Part shown: positions 1 through 8,256 of the stretch, piece after piece
Layout: each line of letters starts with the position of its first letter
Position numbering within the stretch: the stretch's first letter is position 1
NCBI GenBank assembly: GCA_965230525.1
Contig: OZ246008.1
Span: 3,658,001 to 3,722,000, forward strand
DNA: 64,000 bases
Direction: 5' to 3'
From: GCA-002733465 sp965230525
Lineage (GTDB): Bacteria; Pseudomonadota; Gammaproteobacteria; Enterobacterales; Kangiellaceae
The notes under the pieces: generated by a model
What the model was told of the DNA's origin: nothing
Database searches by the model: none
Seen by the model: the letters and a program-made list of their open reading frames with translations, nothing else
Translations under genes and position numbers: made by a program

Positions 1-73
1 CAATCTCTTGGCATTTAATCGATCGCTGGTATCGCAAGCAAACAGGCAACTCACTAAAAATACTTCTTCAATC

Positions 74-613
74 ATGAAAAAAACCACAAAGAAAAAACTA
101 ATCGTTGGTTTTAACCAGCTTCTCCTTTTTATTGGAATCTTCATGCTGATCAGTTGGTGGCAGAAAAAAGATATGTTGGCCACCCACTCAGCGGAACTCG
201 CTCCAGCATTTACATTAGTAACGGTCGATGGCGAAACCTTTCGATTTGATCCTCAAACTCAAAATAAAAAGACACTGATTTATTTCTTCGCACCATGGTG
301 CAGTATCTGCCACCTTTCCATCGAAAATATTGAATCCATTCGGCAATCTGCTCCTAACGAAAATAACTATATTGTTGTTGCACTCGATTGGAAGAATCAG
401 CAAGAAGTGGACGCCTTCTTGGCAGAGCATACACTTAATATGCCCGTGTTACTCGGAACCAAGAATACTCGCCAAGATTTTAAAATAAAGGGCTATCCCA
501 GCTATTACGTGATAAATAGTGATGGTTATGTAAAATCCAAAGACTTTGGTTATACCACTGAGTTGGGCATGAGAGTCAGGCTTGGCTTAGTAGAAGCTCA
601 AATTGTTGACTAG
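74..613 (+). CDS. TlpA-like membrane-anchored thioredoxin-fold protein
   Basis: Predicted periplasmic thiol-disulfide protein tethered by one N-terminal membrane segment. From the ATG at 74 the product is 179 residues: a lysine-rich start, a hydrophobic anchor at about residues 9-29, then a thioredoxin/redoxin fold with a WCSIC active site (Cys76 and Cys79) and a later Gly-Tyr-Pro that fits the cis-proline loop. An in-frame TTG at 8 would add 22 residues before the anchor; I prefer 74 because it puts the Lys-rich, positive-inside segment at the start. The family reduces or oxidises cysteines of exported proteins. Its partner is unknown. It is separated by about 170 bp from the iron operon, so a link to it is not supported. 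Confidence 0.8.
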   Translation: MKKTTKKKLIVGFNQLLLFIGIFMLISWWQKKDMLATHSAELAPAFTLVTVDGETFRFDPQTQNKKTLIYFFAPWCSICHLSIENIESIRQSAPNENNYIVVALDWKNQQEVDAFLAEHTLNMPVLLGTKNTRQDFKIKGYPSYYVINSDGYVKSKDFGYTTELGMRVRLGLVEAQIVD

Positions 614-727
614 CCTTGCAAAAACTCACCCAACAAACGGCTGGGGATTCTGTTCAGCTTATTCTTCTGAAATATTGATTCACATTTAAACTGATCTAAG
701 TCATTAAAGTCCCTTTACCTTCCAACT

Positions 728-746
728 GAGAATGAGTATCATTTCT
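728..746. promoter_or_regulatory. Fur box upstream of iron-uptake operon
   Basis: This 19 bp stretch matches the classical Fur consensus (GATAATGATAATCATTATC) at 13 of 19 positions, including the central GA and ATCATT core. It lies 40 bp before the first gene of an operon that ends in a ferric ABC transporter, which is where a Fur operator is expected. Iron-dependent repression is inferred from this. Confidence 0.7.
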
Positions 747-785
747 AGCTAATAACAGACTCAATTTTCAAAGGAAAAATCAACA

Positions 786-1598
786 ATGTTCAAGACCTTA
801 AGTTTGGCAAAAGTTTCGCTCCTTACGCTTCTTATTTGCAGTATTTTGGTCAACACCCCTGCTCGAGCAGGCGGAGAAGTGGGCGATCATGTCAACCACC
901 TTAGTGATAATCTAGAAAAATACACTGAAGAAGTTAACTGGCTCTTAAAGAAAGTCGATGGCATTGTTGCCCGCTATCAACAAAAAGGTAGCAAAGCTGC
1001 AAATGCAAAAGCCGTGATTGATCATTGGGAAGCGGTTGATTTTCACGCTGCGATTGAAACTAACTATGTGCCTGTTTATGCACAAATCTGGCAAGGCTTG
1101 TATGGAGTGAAAGAAAGTATTGAAAAAGGCGAGCCGATTAAGCAAGTCAAGCTAGAGCAAACTAAACTAGAGCAAGTCTTGTGGCAAGCCTTGGGAGCAG
1201 TTAAACTTGCGTCGCAATTTCAACAGCAAGGTCTGCTTAAGAAAATAGCCTTAAGAGAAGGCGGCCCAACCAATTCATTAGAAACTATCGATGAAATTAA
1301 ACAACGGTTAAATCGCGTGGTCGCAAAATATGCTGAAAAACTAAACAAAGAATCGACCGATATAGTACACGATACTTATCTCTCACTCTTTGAAGGAATT
1401 GAGGGTGACTTGATTTCGATGAACGCTGAGCTTGTCGAAGATCTCGAAAAAGACTTTAATGTCACTCTTCCGCTGGCAATTAAAAATGGCCTTAAGGTCA
1501 ATCTAGTTCAGGACATTGTTAACCAAATGCATACTAAGCTCACTAAAGCGAAAAACCTGCTAGCCAAAAAAGCCAAAAATAAAAAGGAAGTATTCTAA
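786..1598 (+). CDS. Exported helical protein of the iron operon, function unknown
   Basis: 270 residues with a clear Sec signal peptide (hydrophobic stretch, then Ala-Arg-Ala near residues 26-28). The mature part is highly charged and predicted all-helical, with no cysteine pair or enzyme motif that I recognise. The segment around LFEGIEGDLI followed by ELVEDLEKDFN is reminiscent of the periplasmic helical domains that accompany Ftr1/imelysin-type iron uptake proteins, but this is only a resemblance. It is the first gene behind the Fur box and is followed after 2 bp by the iron-binding protein gene, so it probably acts in periplasmic iron handling. I do not assign a specific family. Confidence 0.75.
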   Translation: MFKTLSLAKVSLLTLLICSILVNTPARAGGEVGDHVNHLSDNLEKYTEEVNWLLKKVDGIVARYQQKGSKAANAKAVIDHWEAVDFHAAIETNYVPVYAQIWQGLYGVKESIEKGEPIKQVKLEQTKLEQVLWQALGAVKLASQFQQQGLLKKIALREGGPTNSLETIDEIKQRLNRVVAKYAEKLNKESTDIVHDTYLSLFEGIEGDLISMNAELVEDLEKDFNVTLPLAIKNGLKVNLVQDIVNQMHTKLTKAKNLLAKKAKNKKEVF

Positions 1599-1600
1599 GC

Positions 1601-2638
1601 ATGCAGCGTAGAGACTTTCTTCAAGGTATGGGCGCTCTTGGTTTGGTGGGAGCAAGCCCTGCTTTGCTTGCGGCGGCCTCTGCGGGCGCAAGTCGCATTG
1701 TCTCGGTAGAACAGTTACCGAAACTGGTAGGTGAGCTAACTTTATATTTGGGGCGTGGTGAAGGTGGCCTTTACGAAAACGTACTGGACGCAATAAAAAA
1801 ACGAAACCCGGATTTTGATTTGAAAATTCGGCGAGGACCAACTGCGGCATTAGCAAATGCCATCGTTGCAGAAGCAAAAGCCAATGTGCGTCGAGCCGAC
1901 GTGTTTTGGGCGGTAGACTCGGGCGCAATCGGCTTGTTGACCGACAAAAACTTAGCTTCGCCCCTTCCCGCAGATCTCACTGCTCAGTTACGACCTGAGT
2001 TTCAATTTCCTAATTGGGCACCGGTAACAGGCCGCATCCGCACGCTTGCATACAACACTGAGCGATTGACGCAAGATCAAATTCCCAAAAGTATCAAAGA
2101 GCTAGCGGAAAGTGATTTAACCGTTGCGTGGGCGCCTGCTTATGCATCGTTTCAATCTTTTGTAACAGCGATGCGATTACTAGTTGGCGAAGCAAAAACT
2201 ATAGACTGGCTTAGATCAATGAAAAAGCGTAGCAAGCGATATGCCGGCGAACTGGGTGTGGTGCTAGCTGCAGAACGAGGCGAAGTAGATCTTGGTTTGG
2301 CAAATCACTATTACACACTACGATTAAAGTCGGGTAAACCTAAAGCCAAAGTTGATTTAGCATTTACCCATAATGATGCCGGTTGTTTAGTGAATGCGTC
2401 AGGAATCGTGGCGTTAAAACAAAGCGATCTCGCGGTGAATTTTATTCGTTACCTTCTGACCAAAGAAGTTCAAACCTACTTGGCCAGTGAAGCTTATGAA
2501 ATTCCGCTGGTAGGTGAGCTTCAGCCACCTGCAGGTCTGCCTAATCTACAAACTATTTCTCCACCAAAAGTTGATTTGACGCAATTAGCAAACCTGAGAC
2601 CAACACTTAATATGATGAGGAAAGCCGGCGTATTATGA
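1601..2638 (+). CDS. Ferric-iron ABC transporter substrate-binding protein (FbpA/FutA-like)
   Basis: 345-residue extracytoplasmic binding protein. The N-terminus has a twin-arginine motif (RRDFLQ at residues 3-8) and a hydrophobic stretch ending in an Ala-rich cleavage region, suggesting Tat export of a folded protein. The body has the class-II binding-protein layout (LTLYLGRGEGG start, then RRADVFWAVDSGAIG). An adjacent tyrosine pair, Tyr237-Tyr238 in NHYYTLRLK, matches the iron-ligand tyrosines of FbpA-type proteins. The stop overlaps the start of the permease gene by 4 bp (ATGA), which indicates translational coupling. The ferric substrate is inferred from the tyrosine pair and the upstream Fur box; phosphonate or thiamine binders share the fold but are less likely. 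Confidence 0.85.
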   Translation: MQRRDFLQGMGALGLVGASPALLAAASAGASRIVSVEQLPKLVGELTLYLGRGEGGLYENVLDAIKKRNPDFDLKIRRGPTAALANAIVAEAKANVRRADVFWAVDSGAIGLLTDKNLASPLPADLTAQLRPEFQFPNWAPVTGRIRTLAYNTERLTQDQIPKSIKELAESDLTVAWAPAYASFQSFVTAMRLLVGEAKTIDWLRSMKKRSKRYAGELGVVLAAERGEVDLGLANHYYTLRLKSGKPKAKVDLAFTHNDAGCLVNASGIVALKQSDLAVNFIRYLLTKEVQTYLASEAYEIPLVGELQPPAGLPNLQTISPPKVDLTQLANLRPTLNMMRKAGVL

Positions 2639-4155
2639 TCCGCTGGCCACTCACTTACCCCTTGGCACTATTGGTCGCAATAGTCGCCATTCTTCCGGTG
2701 GTTGTACTGATTATTCTGGCCGCTGATAGCGTCCAACTTTTTGATAGCTATCACTTAACCGTTTTAATTAACACGCTGTTATTAATGATACTCACTCTGT
2801 TCGGTGCAATACTGATTGGCGTCCCATTAGCTTTTTTAACCACCTACGTCCACCTGCCATGGCGACAATTTTGGTTAGTGCTCTTTGTCGCTCCGCTTGC
2901 AATGCCGAGCTATTTAGGCGCGTTTACTTTTTACGCTGCATTTGGTCCCGGCGGTGAGCTTTATGATTTACTCGGGGTAAAAACTCCGTCCATGCAAGGA
3001 CTCACTGGCGCTGCCATTATCATGGCCTTGTATACCTACCCTTTTGTTCTATTAACCACTCGGGCAGCCCTCTCCAGCCTCGATCCAAGTCAATTATATG
3101 CAGCCCGAACACTGGGATTGTCTTTGGCTCAAAGTTTATGGTCTGTGGTACTTCCAAGGATCCTAAATGGTATTGCCGCCGGTGCATTATTAGCGGCCAT
3201 GTATGCACTATCCGACTTTGGTACCCCAGCCATAATGGGATTAGACACTTTTACTCGAGTGATCTACGTAGAATATAACGCCTTTGGCTTAGCACAAGCG
3301 GCAATGCTATCCTTACAACTTCTTTTGGTTGTGGGCTTAGTGTTATACCTTGAGTCTAAAGTTAAAGGAACTCGCGAAAAACCAAGTCAGCATCTTTTAT
3401 TTTTTCCCAATGTTAAGCAACTTACCGGTATGTTGGCTTCGACCTTGCCAATAACCTTTCTTTCGATCTTGCTTCCCTTGAGTATTTTCTTTTTATGGCT
3501 TTGGCGCGACGGCGCAGGCAACTTTGATCTGGCAATCGCATGGAATTCTGCGCATGCATCAATACTTGCGGCAGTAGTGGCGGTTTTCTTAGCCATGCCT
3601 CTGGCCTACGCTGCAATCGCGGGACGATTCGGGCGACTGCTTGAACGAGTCGCCTATATTGGCTTCGGCATTCCAGGTATTGTTATGGGAACGGCGTTGG
3701 TTTATCTTGGGCTGCAACTGCCTTTGCTTTACCAAACATTAGGCTTATTGGTGTTAGCATATGTTTTAAGGTTTTTACCGCTTGCCGTGAGCTCAATTCG
3801 AGCTAAAACCGAAAGTCTCGATGGCAGCATGGTCAACGCTGCGCGAGTTCTTGGTGCAAACCCCATAGAATCATTTAAACGAATTACCTTACCACTCTCC
3901 ATGCGTGGAGTGATTGCAGGAGCCGCATTGGTATTTCTGGAATCCATGCGAGAGTTACCAGCAACATTATTGCTTGGGCCTACCGGCTTTGAAACCTTGG
4001 CAACCTACCTTTGGCGAGTTTATGAAGCCGGTTACTTTGGCCGTGCGGCGATTCCAGGATTACTGCTAATCTTAATTTCGGGACTCGCGCTATACTTAAT
4101 GCTTTCTGGTGATGCTGGTAAGCAAGCCCCAAAACCTAACGAGTCATCGAAGTAA
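2635..4155 (+). CDS. Ferric-iron ABC transporter permease (FbpB-like, two fused halves)
   Basis: 506-residue inner-membrane protein with about twelve hydrophobic segments, arranged as two homologous permease halves in one chain, the usual form for FbpB/SfuB/FutB-type iron importers. Each half carries an EAA-like coupling loop: AARTLGLSLAQS in the first and AARVLGANPIES in the second, which dock on the ATPase. It overlaps the binding-protein gene by 4 bp and the ATPase gene by 1 bp, so the three are one translationally coupled unit. Confidence 0.9.
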   Translation: MIRWPLTYPLALLVAIVAILPVVVLIILAADSVQLFDSYHLTVLINTLLLMILTLFGAILIGVPLAFLTTYVHLPWRQFWLVLFVAPLAMPSYLGAFTFYAAFGPGGELYDLLGVKTPSMQGLTGAAIIMALYTYPFVLLTTRAALSSLDPSQLYAARTLGLSLAQSLWSVVLPRILNGIAAGALLAAMYALSDFGTPAIMGLDTFTRVIYVEYNAFGLAQAAMLSLQLLLVVGLVLYLESKVKGTREKPSQHLLFFPNVKQLTGMLASTLPITFLSILLPLSIFFLWLWRDGAGNFDLAIAWNSAHASILAAVVAVFLAMPLAYAAIAGRFGRLLERVAYIGFGIPGIVMGTALVYLGLQLPLLYQTLGLLVLAYVLRFLPLAVSSIRAKTESLDGSMVNAARVLGANPIESFKRITLPLSMRGVIAGAALVFLESMRELPATLLLGPTGFETLATYLWRVYEAGYFGRAAIPGLLLILISGLALYLMLSGDAGKQAPKPNESSK

Positions 4156-5168
4156 TGCTTAAGTTAAATAACCTGACCATCAAATATACTGACACCACGA
4201 TTGTTGAGAATCTCAACTTAGAGTTGGCTGATGATGAAATTTTAATGCTTGTTGGGCCAACAGGCTGCGGTAAAACGAGCATACTGAGAGCCATCGCAGG
4301 ACTTGTACCAATTGCTCAAGGTTCAATCGAATTTTCTGCTTGGAAAGCAACCCCAGAGCGCAATATATCACCGGAAAAACGCCAACTCGGCATGGTATTC
4401 CAAGACTTTGCGCTTTTTCCTCATTTGACTGTAGAGCAAAATATTAGCTTTCGAGTAAAGGATCTTAAACAGGTCGAGCATTGGATTAATGTTTTGGGTT
4501 TAACTGATTTACGAAACGCCAAGCCCGACCGATTATCAGGTGGCCAAAAGCAACGCGTCGCACTGGCCAGGACGCTCGCTCACCAACCCAAATTAGTGCT
4601 ACTTGATGAGCCTTTGTCTAACCTCGATGCAGCGCTGAAAGATGAGCTTCGTTGGGAAATACGACAAACATTAAAAACAGCGGGTGTGCCAGCGGTATGG
4701 GTTACTCATGATCAAGATGAAGCGCTTTCGGTGGGAGACACCGTGGGGGTTTTAAAAGCTGGCCAGTTGGAACAATTAGCCAGTCCAAAAGAGTGCTATA
4801 GCAATCCCAATAATCGTTTTGTTGCTCGCTTTCTTGGTGAATCGAGCTTTCTTCCAGGAGAGAAAAATAATTACAACCAAGTCACCACCATATTGGGAGA
4901 AACCGCAACCTTTACAAACGATAAAGTCGCTGGAAAGGTCGATTTATTAGTTCGTCCTGATGATTTAAAAATTGAGATCAACCCACAAGGAATTGGTGAA
5001 GTAGTCTGGGCGCGATATGAAGGAAGCTCTCGTTTATATGCAATCAAGTTAGATCAAGGAACTGTTTTAAAAGCTCGTAGTCCTCATGAAATTCAAATTG
5101 AACCGGGAACGCGAGTTGCGCTCAGCATTGACACTCATCATCCCCTAGCGGCTTTCAATCGTGATTGA
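4155..5168 (+). CDS. Ferric-iron ABC transporter ATP-binding protein (FbpC-like)
   Basis: 337-residue ABC ATPase that powers the permease. Walker A is GPTGCGKT at residues 34-41, the signature is LSGGQKQR, Walker B is LVLLDEP and the H-loop is VTHDQDEA. After the nucleotide-binding domain there is a C-terminal extension of about 110 residues of TOBE type (LLVRPDDLKIEI), normal for iron and putrescine/sulfate importers. The start overlaps the permease stop by one base. No clear terminator follows within 100 bp. Confidence 0.9.
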   Translation: MLKLNNLTIKYTDTTIVENLNLELADDEILMLVGPTGCGKTSILRAIAGLVPIAQGSIEFSAWKATPERNISPEKRQLGMVFQDFALFPHLTVEQNISFRVKDLKQVEHWINVLGLTDLRNAKPDRLSGGQKQRVALARTLAHQPKLVLLDEPLSNLDAALKDELRWEIRQTLKTAGVPAVWVTHDQDEALSVGDTVGVLKAGQLEQLASPKECYSNPNNRFVARFLGESSFLPGEKNNYNQVTTILGETATFTNDKVAGKVDLLVRPDDLKIEINPQGIGEVVWARYEGSSRLYAIKLDQGTVLKARSPHEIQIEPGTRVALSIDTHHPLAAFNRD

Positions 5169-5194
5169 GTCCTTGCCCCGCCAATTAACACCTT

Positions 5195-5218
5195 ATTATC
5201 ATTTTGCCGATTGATAAT
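5195..5218. promoter_or_regulatory. Inverted repeat in the 330 bp gap after the iron operon
   Basis: ATTATCA (5195-5201) and TGATAAT (5212-5218) form a perfect 7 bp inverted repeat around a 10 bp spacer. The right arm and flank share 12 of 19 positions with a Fur consensus, weaker than the site at 728. It could be an operator for the small gene at 5499, almost 300 bp away, or simply AT-rich coincidence. The rest of 5169-5498 shows no gene or recognisable signal. Confidence 0.25.
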
Positions 5219-5498
5219 CAAAACCATACTTTACTCTGAGCACCTCTTTGCCAAACATCAAAAAAGATGATTTAAATAAAGTGCTGTATGTTTTTTGCAC
5301 AACCTAATTTAGTAGTGAAGCTGTCGACTGGTTTAAATTATGAAAATTGGTTATTCTCGCAACCATAACAGAACACTTTCTGTAGAAATAAATTATCAGC
5401 AAAATTTACTATGAACTAATTGTCGGTCAAGGGATAATAGATGGAAAAGTACTCTAAACAACCAACAATTTCATTACGAAACTAAATCCATACCGCTT

Positions 5499-5741
5499 AT
5501 GCAATACACTACCATCGCGCTCGCTAGTTTTATTTTACTGTTTGCCCTCTTTACAGCCTACGGCACCATAAAGAATCCAAAAGAGCTGGTTAGATTAGTC
5601 TTTATGCAAGCGAAACTAGGAAAAAAAGTCGGATTGATCTTACACACGCTAGTTTACGTGATTGTACCTGCCATTTTTGGTTACTTTATGATGATGGCAG
5701 GAATAGACGGCGAAACTATCACACAATTTATTACTGAATAA
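5499..5741 (+). CDS. Small two-helix membrane protein, unknown
   Basis: 80 residues with two clear hydrophobic segments (about residues 5-23 and 45-67) joined by a basic stretch containing KNPKELVRLVFMQAKLGKK, so a helical hairpin in the inner membrane is likely with the basic loop in the cytoplasm. I recognise no family. The gene stands alone between the iron operon and a convergent small gene. There is no strong ribosome-binding site before the ATG, but the clean membrane-protein composition argues that it is real. Confidence 0.55.
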   Translation: MQYTTIALASFILLFALFTAYGTIKNPKELVRLVFMQAKLGKKVGLILHTLVYVIVPAIFGYFMMMAGIDGETITQFITE

Positions 5742-5785
5742 TCGATTGCGCTCTTTTTTGAATGGGGTTGGCTGTCGAATGCGAG

Positions 5786-6016
5786 CTAGTGCGTTTCTGG
5801 GAGCGTTTCTTTGACTAATAAATCAAATCGCTTAGCTGTGAGCATCCCGGCCCCCACTTGATTCTCAAGCTCAATAGTTTCAGCAAGGGTTAGATCACCG
5901 TAAGGCCTGCCATACCTTAAGATGCATTCTTTGTTGATGCGAAGCATTAAGCCCCGGTGTTTCTTGGCGGTTTTTACTGCTTGTGAAAGCAACCTCGTAA
6001 AATCCGAATCCGTCAT
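5786..6016 (-). CDS. Small cytoplasmic protein, unknown
   Basis: 76 residues from the ATG at 6016, which has AAAGGAG about 11 bases upstream. A longer frame opens at 6118, but its extra 34 residues are hydrophobic and lack a ribosome-binding site. The product is soluble and basic in its first half (TAKKHRGLMLRINKECILRYGRPYGDL) and acidic later. No family recognised. It lies downstream of, and on the same strand as, the TonB/AgmX-like gene but about 200 bp away, with a possible hairpin between, so co-transcription is uncertain. Confidence 0.5.
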   Translation of the reverse strand: MTDSDFTRLLSQAVKTAKKHRGLMLRINKECILRYGRPYGDLTLAETIELENQVGAGMLTAKRFDLLVKETLPETH

Positions 6017-6176
6017 TGTATCCACTACTCCTTTACAAAGAAAAAATACCAGAATTTGTATCGGCAGAAATGGAAAAGTCTTTAGTAATAATTGAGTAAG
6101 CGACTGTTCGTTACTCAAGGCAGCACTTGATTAAGCTCACAGCGTTGCATTACTGACCTCTCGTTCTTAAATCAGT

Positions 6177-6196
6177 ACACTTAGCAAATTAAGTGT
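6177..6196 (-). terminator. Possible weak hairpin after the motor operon
   Basis: ACACTTA and TAAGTGT form a perfect 7 bp inverted repeat with a 6 base loop, just past the stop of the TonB/AgmX-like gene. No run of T follows on the minus strand, so it is not a convincing intrinsic terminator. It is listed because it is the only structure between this gene and the next. Confidence 0.2.
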
Positions 6197-6218
6197 GGTT
6201 CAACATCCTAGAAGGCTT

Positions 6219-7193
6219 TTATGGCAAGAATTCGATCGGGTAAGTAATAGTGATCGGCTTTGATTTACCGGAACTGAACTTAAACTGTTTCACTCGTGCA
6301 ACAAGGCTTCGTTCTAACTTGGGCAAATTCAACTCACTTGAAACTATTTTAACAGACAATACTTTTCCATCGGGTGCGATAACAATTTCAAGCACCACCG
6401 TCCCTTTTAAACCAGGATTTTTCCGACGTTCACGATTGTAAATAGAATAAAGTTTGCTCTTATTTTGATCGAACACCAAGGTAATTTCCTCTTCTCCTCG
6501 GCTATGGCGATCGGCACTACCTTTACTCTTGGTCGCTTCTGCTTGCAAATTCTTTTCTGAAACCAGTTGCTGGTCTATTTTCATTATTTCTCGAGCACTC
6601 AGGCCAGTAGAGGTTGTCACTGTATCCGCATATTTTTCTGTTGAGACACTATTGCTGCCCTGGCCGATCCCTTTACTCAACACACTCTTATCAACTGCTG
6701 ACAAGGTAGTCTCTGACCCGTTCTTATTATTGATTTCAGTGTTGAGCGAGCTCGTAATACTGGGTGTTTCCATTAAGTCTGCCAACTCACTTCCGAGGGC
6801 CAGCAAACCTGACTGCTGCGCTCTCTCTCGCGCATCTTTCTGCTCTTGAGTCACTGCTTTTTCGACTTCTTTTTGCTGTTTTTTAACTCGCTCTTCTGGT
6901 TTCTTTTCGGGCTCTGGCTCAGGTTCGGGCTCCGGCTCAGGTTTTGGTAAGGGCTTTTCTTCGGGGATTTCAATCGGTTTTTGCTTTTCTTGTTCAAGAA
7001 TTAAATTGGCGATACGATCGGGTATTTCGGTTGTTTCGCGCTTGGTTTCAGGGATCTCCATATTCGACAAAATCACCGCACATACTAACAATACAACAAT
7101 GGAAACCACTGCTATTGAAATAAATCGGCGATCTGTCCTACCTGTTGGGCTCCAATCTAAAGCCAAGTTTTCGTAAAGCAATTGAGTTGACAT
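6219..7193 (-). CDS. TonB/AgmX(PglI)-like energy-transducing arm
   Basis: 324-residue protein anchored by one N-terminal membrane helix (about residues 24-44), followed by a Pro-Glu/Lys-rich periplasm-spanning region with a run of EPEP repeats, a Gln/Glu/Lys coiled region, a Ser/Thr-rich linker and a C-terminal domain of about 90 residues. That domain (YNRERRKNPGLKGTVVLEI... then IAPDGKVLSVKI) is the AgmX/PglI variant of the TonB C-terminus. Such proteins transmit force from an ExbB-ExbD motor across the periplasm. It is the last gene of the T6SS-linked minus-strand operon and starts 1 bp after the second exbD gene. Confidence 0.85.
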   Translation of the reverse strand: MSTQLLYENLALDWSPTGRTDRRFISIAVVSIVVLLVCAVILSNMEIPETKRETTEIPDRIANLILEQEKQKPIEIPEEKPLPKPEPEPEPEPEPEKKPEERVKKQQKEVEKAVTQEQKDARERAQQSGLLALGSELADLMETPSITSSLNTEINNKNGSETTLSAVDKSVLSKGIGQGSNSVSTEKYADTVTTSTGLSAREIMKIDQQLVSEKNLQAEATKSKGSADRHSRGEEEITLVFDQNKSKLYSIYNRERRKNPGLKGTVVLEIVIAPDGKVLSVKIVSSELNLPKLERSLVARVKQFKFSSGKSKPITITYPIEFLP

Positions 7194-7694
7194 TTAGTTC
7201 TTTGACTTTTGGTTAGCAGCGAAAGCAATTTTTGTGTAGTTTGCTTGTCGACATGATTTTAAAATTTTATCGAGCAATTCAAAGGGTAACTCTTCATCAC
7301 CCATAATCGTTGCCGCAAAGCCCGTTGAGCTAGATTGAGAAGCTCGCGTTAGTTTCTTTTTGTTACTGTGAAAGTTAAACTCTTCAACAAGTTCTTCAAC
7401 TATATCTTGTTGCTGATCGAGTATTTTTTGAGTATCGACAATCGGTCTTCCTTGAATCAACACTTGGCCACCTACAATCATTAATACCAGCGTTTCTTCT
7501 GGCGCTTTTTTAGCGATCGAATCAGGAAGTTTTAAATCTTTGCTACTCGGTAAAGGCTGAGTACTCGACGATGTAACCAATAAGAAAAATACAAGAATGG
7601 TAAAAATGTCCATCAACGAAATCAAATTTAACGCGGGCTGTTTTCGGAGCTTATAGGCTCGCTCCATTCGCCTTGCTCTTGAAGACATTTCCAT
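7194..7694 (-). CDS. ExbD/TolR-like protein, aspartate-bearing
   Basis: 166-residue biopolymer-transport protein with a basic N-terminus, one membrane helix (about residues 22-42) and a periplasmic domain. The helix carries Asp29 in SLMDIFTILVFF, the position of the proton-carrying aspartate in ExbD, TolR and MotB. It overlaps the upstream exbD gene by one base and abuts the TonB/AgmX-like gene, so the proteins are very probably made together. It should supply the ion-conducting residue of the ExbB/ExbD motor. See the neighbouring paralogue, which lacks this residue. Confidence 0.85.
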   Translation of the reverse strand: MEMSSRARRMERAYKLRKQPALNLISLMDIFTILVFFLLVTSSSTQPLPSSKDLKLPDSIAKKAPEETLVLMIVGGQVLIQGRPIVDTQKILDQQQDIVEELVEEFNFHSNKKKLTRASQSSSTGFAATIMGDEELPFELLDKILKSCRQANYTKIAFAANQKSKN

Positions 7695-8248
7695 TACTGC
7701 TGCGCCTCATTTTGCTCTGTTTGAACTGCTTGATTTGGCTGTTGGTCAACAGTTGAACTCGCAGCCTTGCCAATCGAGATATTTGGAAAAAGCTCTACCC
7801 GTTGCAATTCTGCTATTTGCACCGTATCTATCGAGCGAACATTATCCATTACCTTTATCAGGGTTTTGTATTGAATTGATTTTTCAAAAAGTAACGCAAT
7901 ACTATTTTCTTCGGGGAAGCGTCGCTTTATTTCGAGTAGCGTGTTACCAAATACTTTCCAATCCGTCGTACCATCTTGCTCTCTAGGCAACGTTTTAATA
8001 ACCCCAATATTTGCATCTTGAATAATATACTGTTGCGGTTGAACGACCAATTGCAGTTGCAATTTTATCTGCTCTTGCGCTTCTTTAGTCGCAGCGTCAA
8101 GTGCCGGTAAATTTAACTCCACCACGGTTAAGCGGGAAAAAACCGCAGTAATCAATAGAAATGGTACAAGAATGACCATTAAATTCATAAAAGCAGTAAT
8201 ATTTAACTCTACCGCTTCCTTCTTGTAATCTTTATGAACAAATTTCAT
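7694..8248 (-). CDS. ExbD/TolR-like protein with Asn in place of the membrane Asp
   Basis: 184 residues: short N-terminus, one membrane helix at about residues 17-38 and a periplasmic domain ending in a Gln-rich tail. The helix reads NITAFMNLMVILVPFL. Where ExbD/TolR proteins have the essential Asp, this one has Asn22 (codon at about 8183-8185), so it cannot carry a proton in the usual way. It is 8 bp after exbB and overlaps the next exbD by one base. Pairs of unequal TolR-type subunits occur in Myxococcus-type Agl motors. I infer a structural role beside the Asp-bearing partner. Confidence 0.8.
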   Translation of the reverse strand: MKFVHKDYKKEAVELNITAFMNLMVILVPFLLITAVFSRLTVVELNLPALDAATKEAQEQIKLQLQLVVQPQQYIIQDANIGVIKTLPREQDGTTDWKVFGNTLLEIKRRFPEENSIALLFEKSIQYKTLIKVMDNVRSIDTVQIAELQRVELFPNISIGKAASSTVDQQPNQAVQTEQNEAQQ

Positions 8249-8256
8249 TAGATGCT

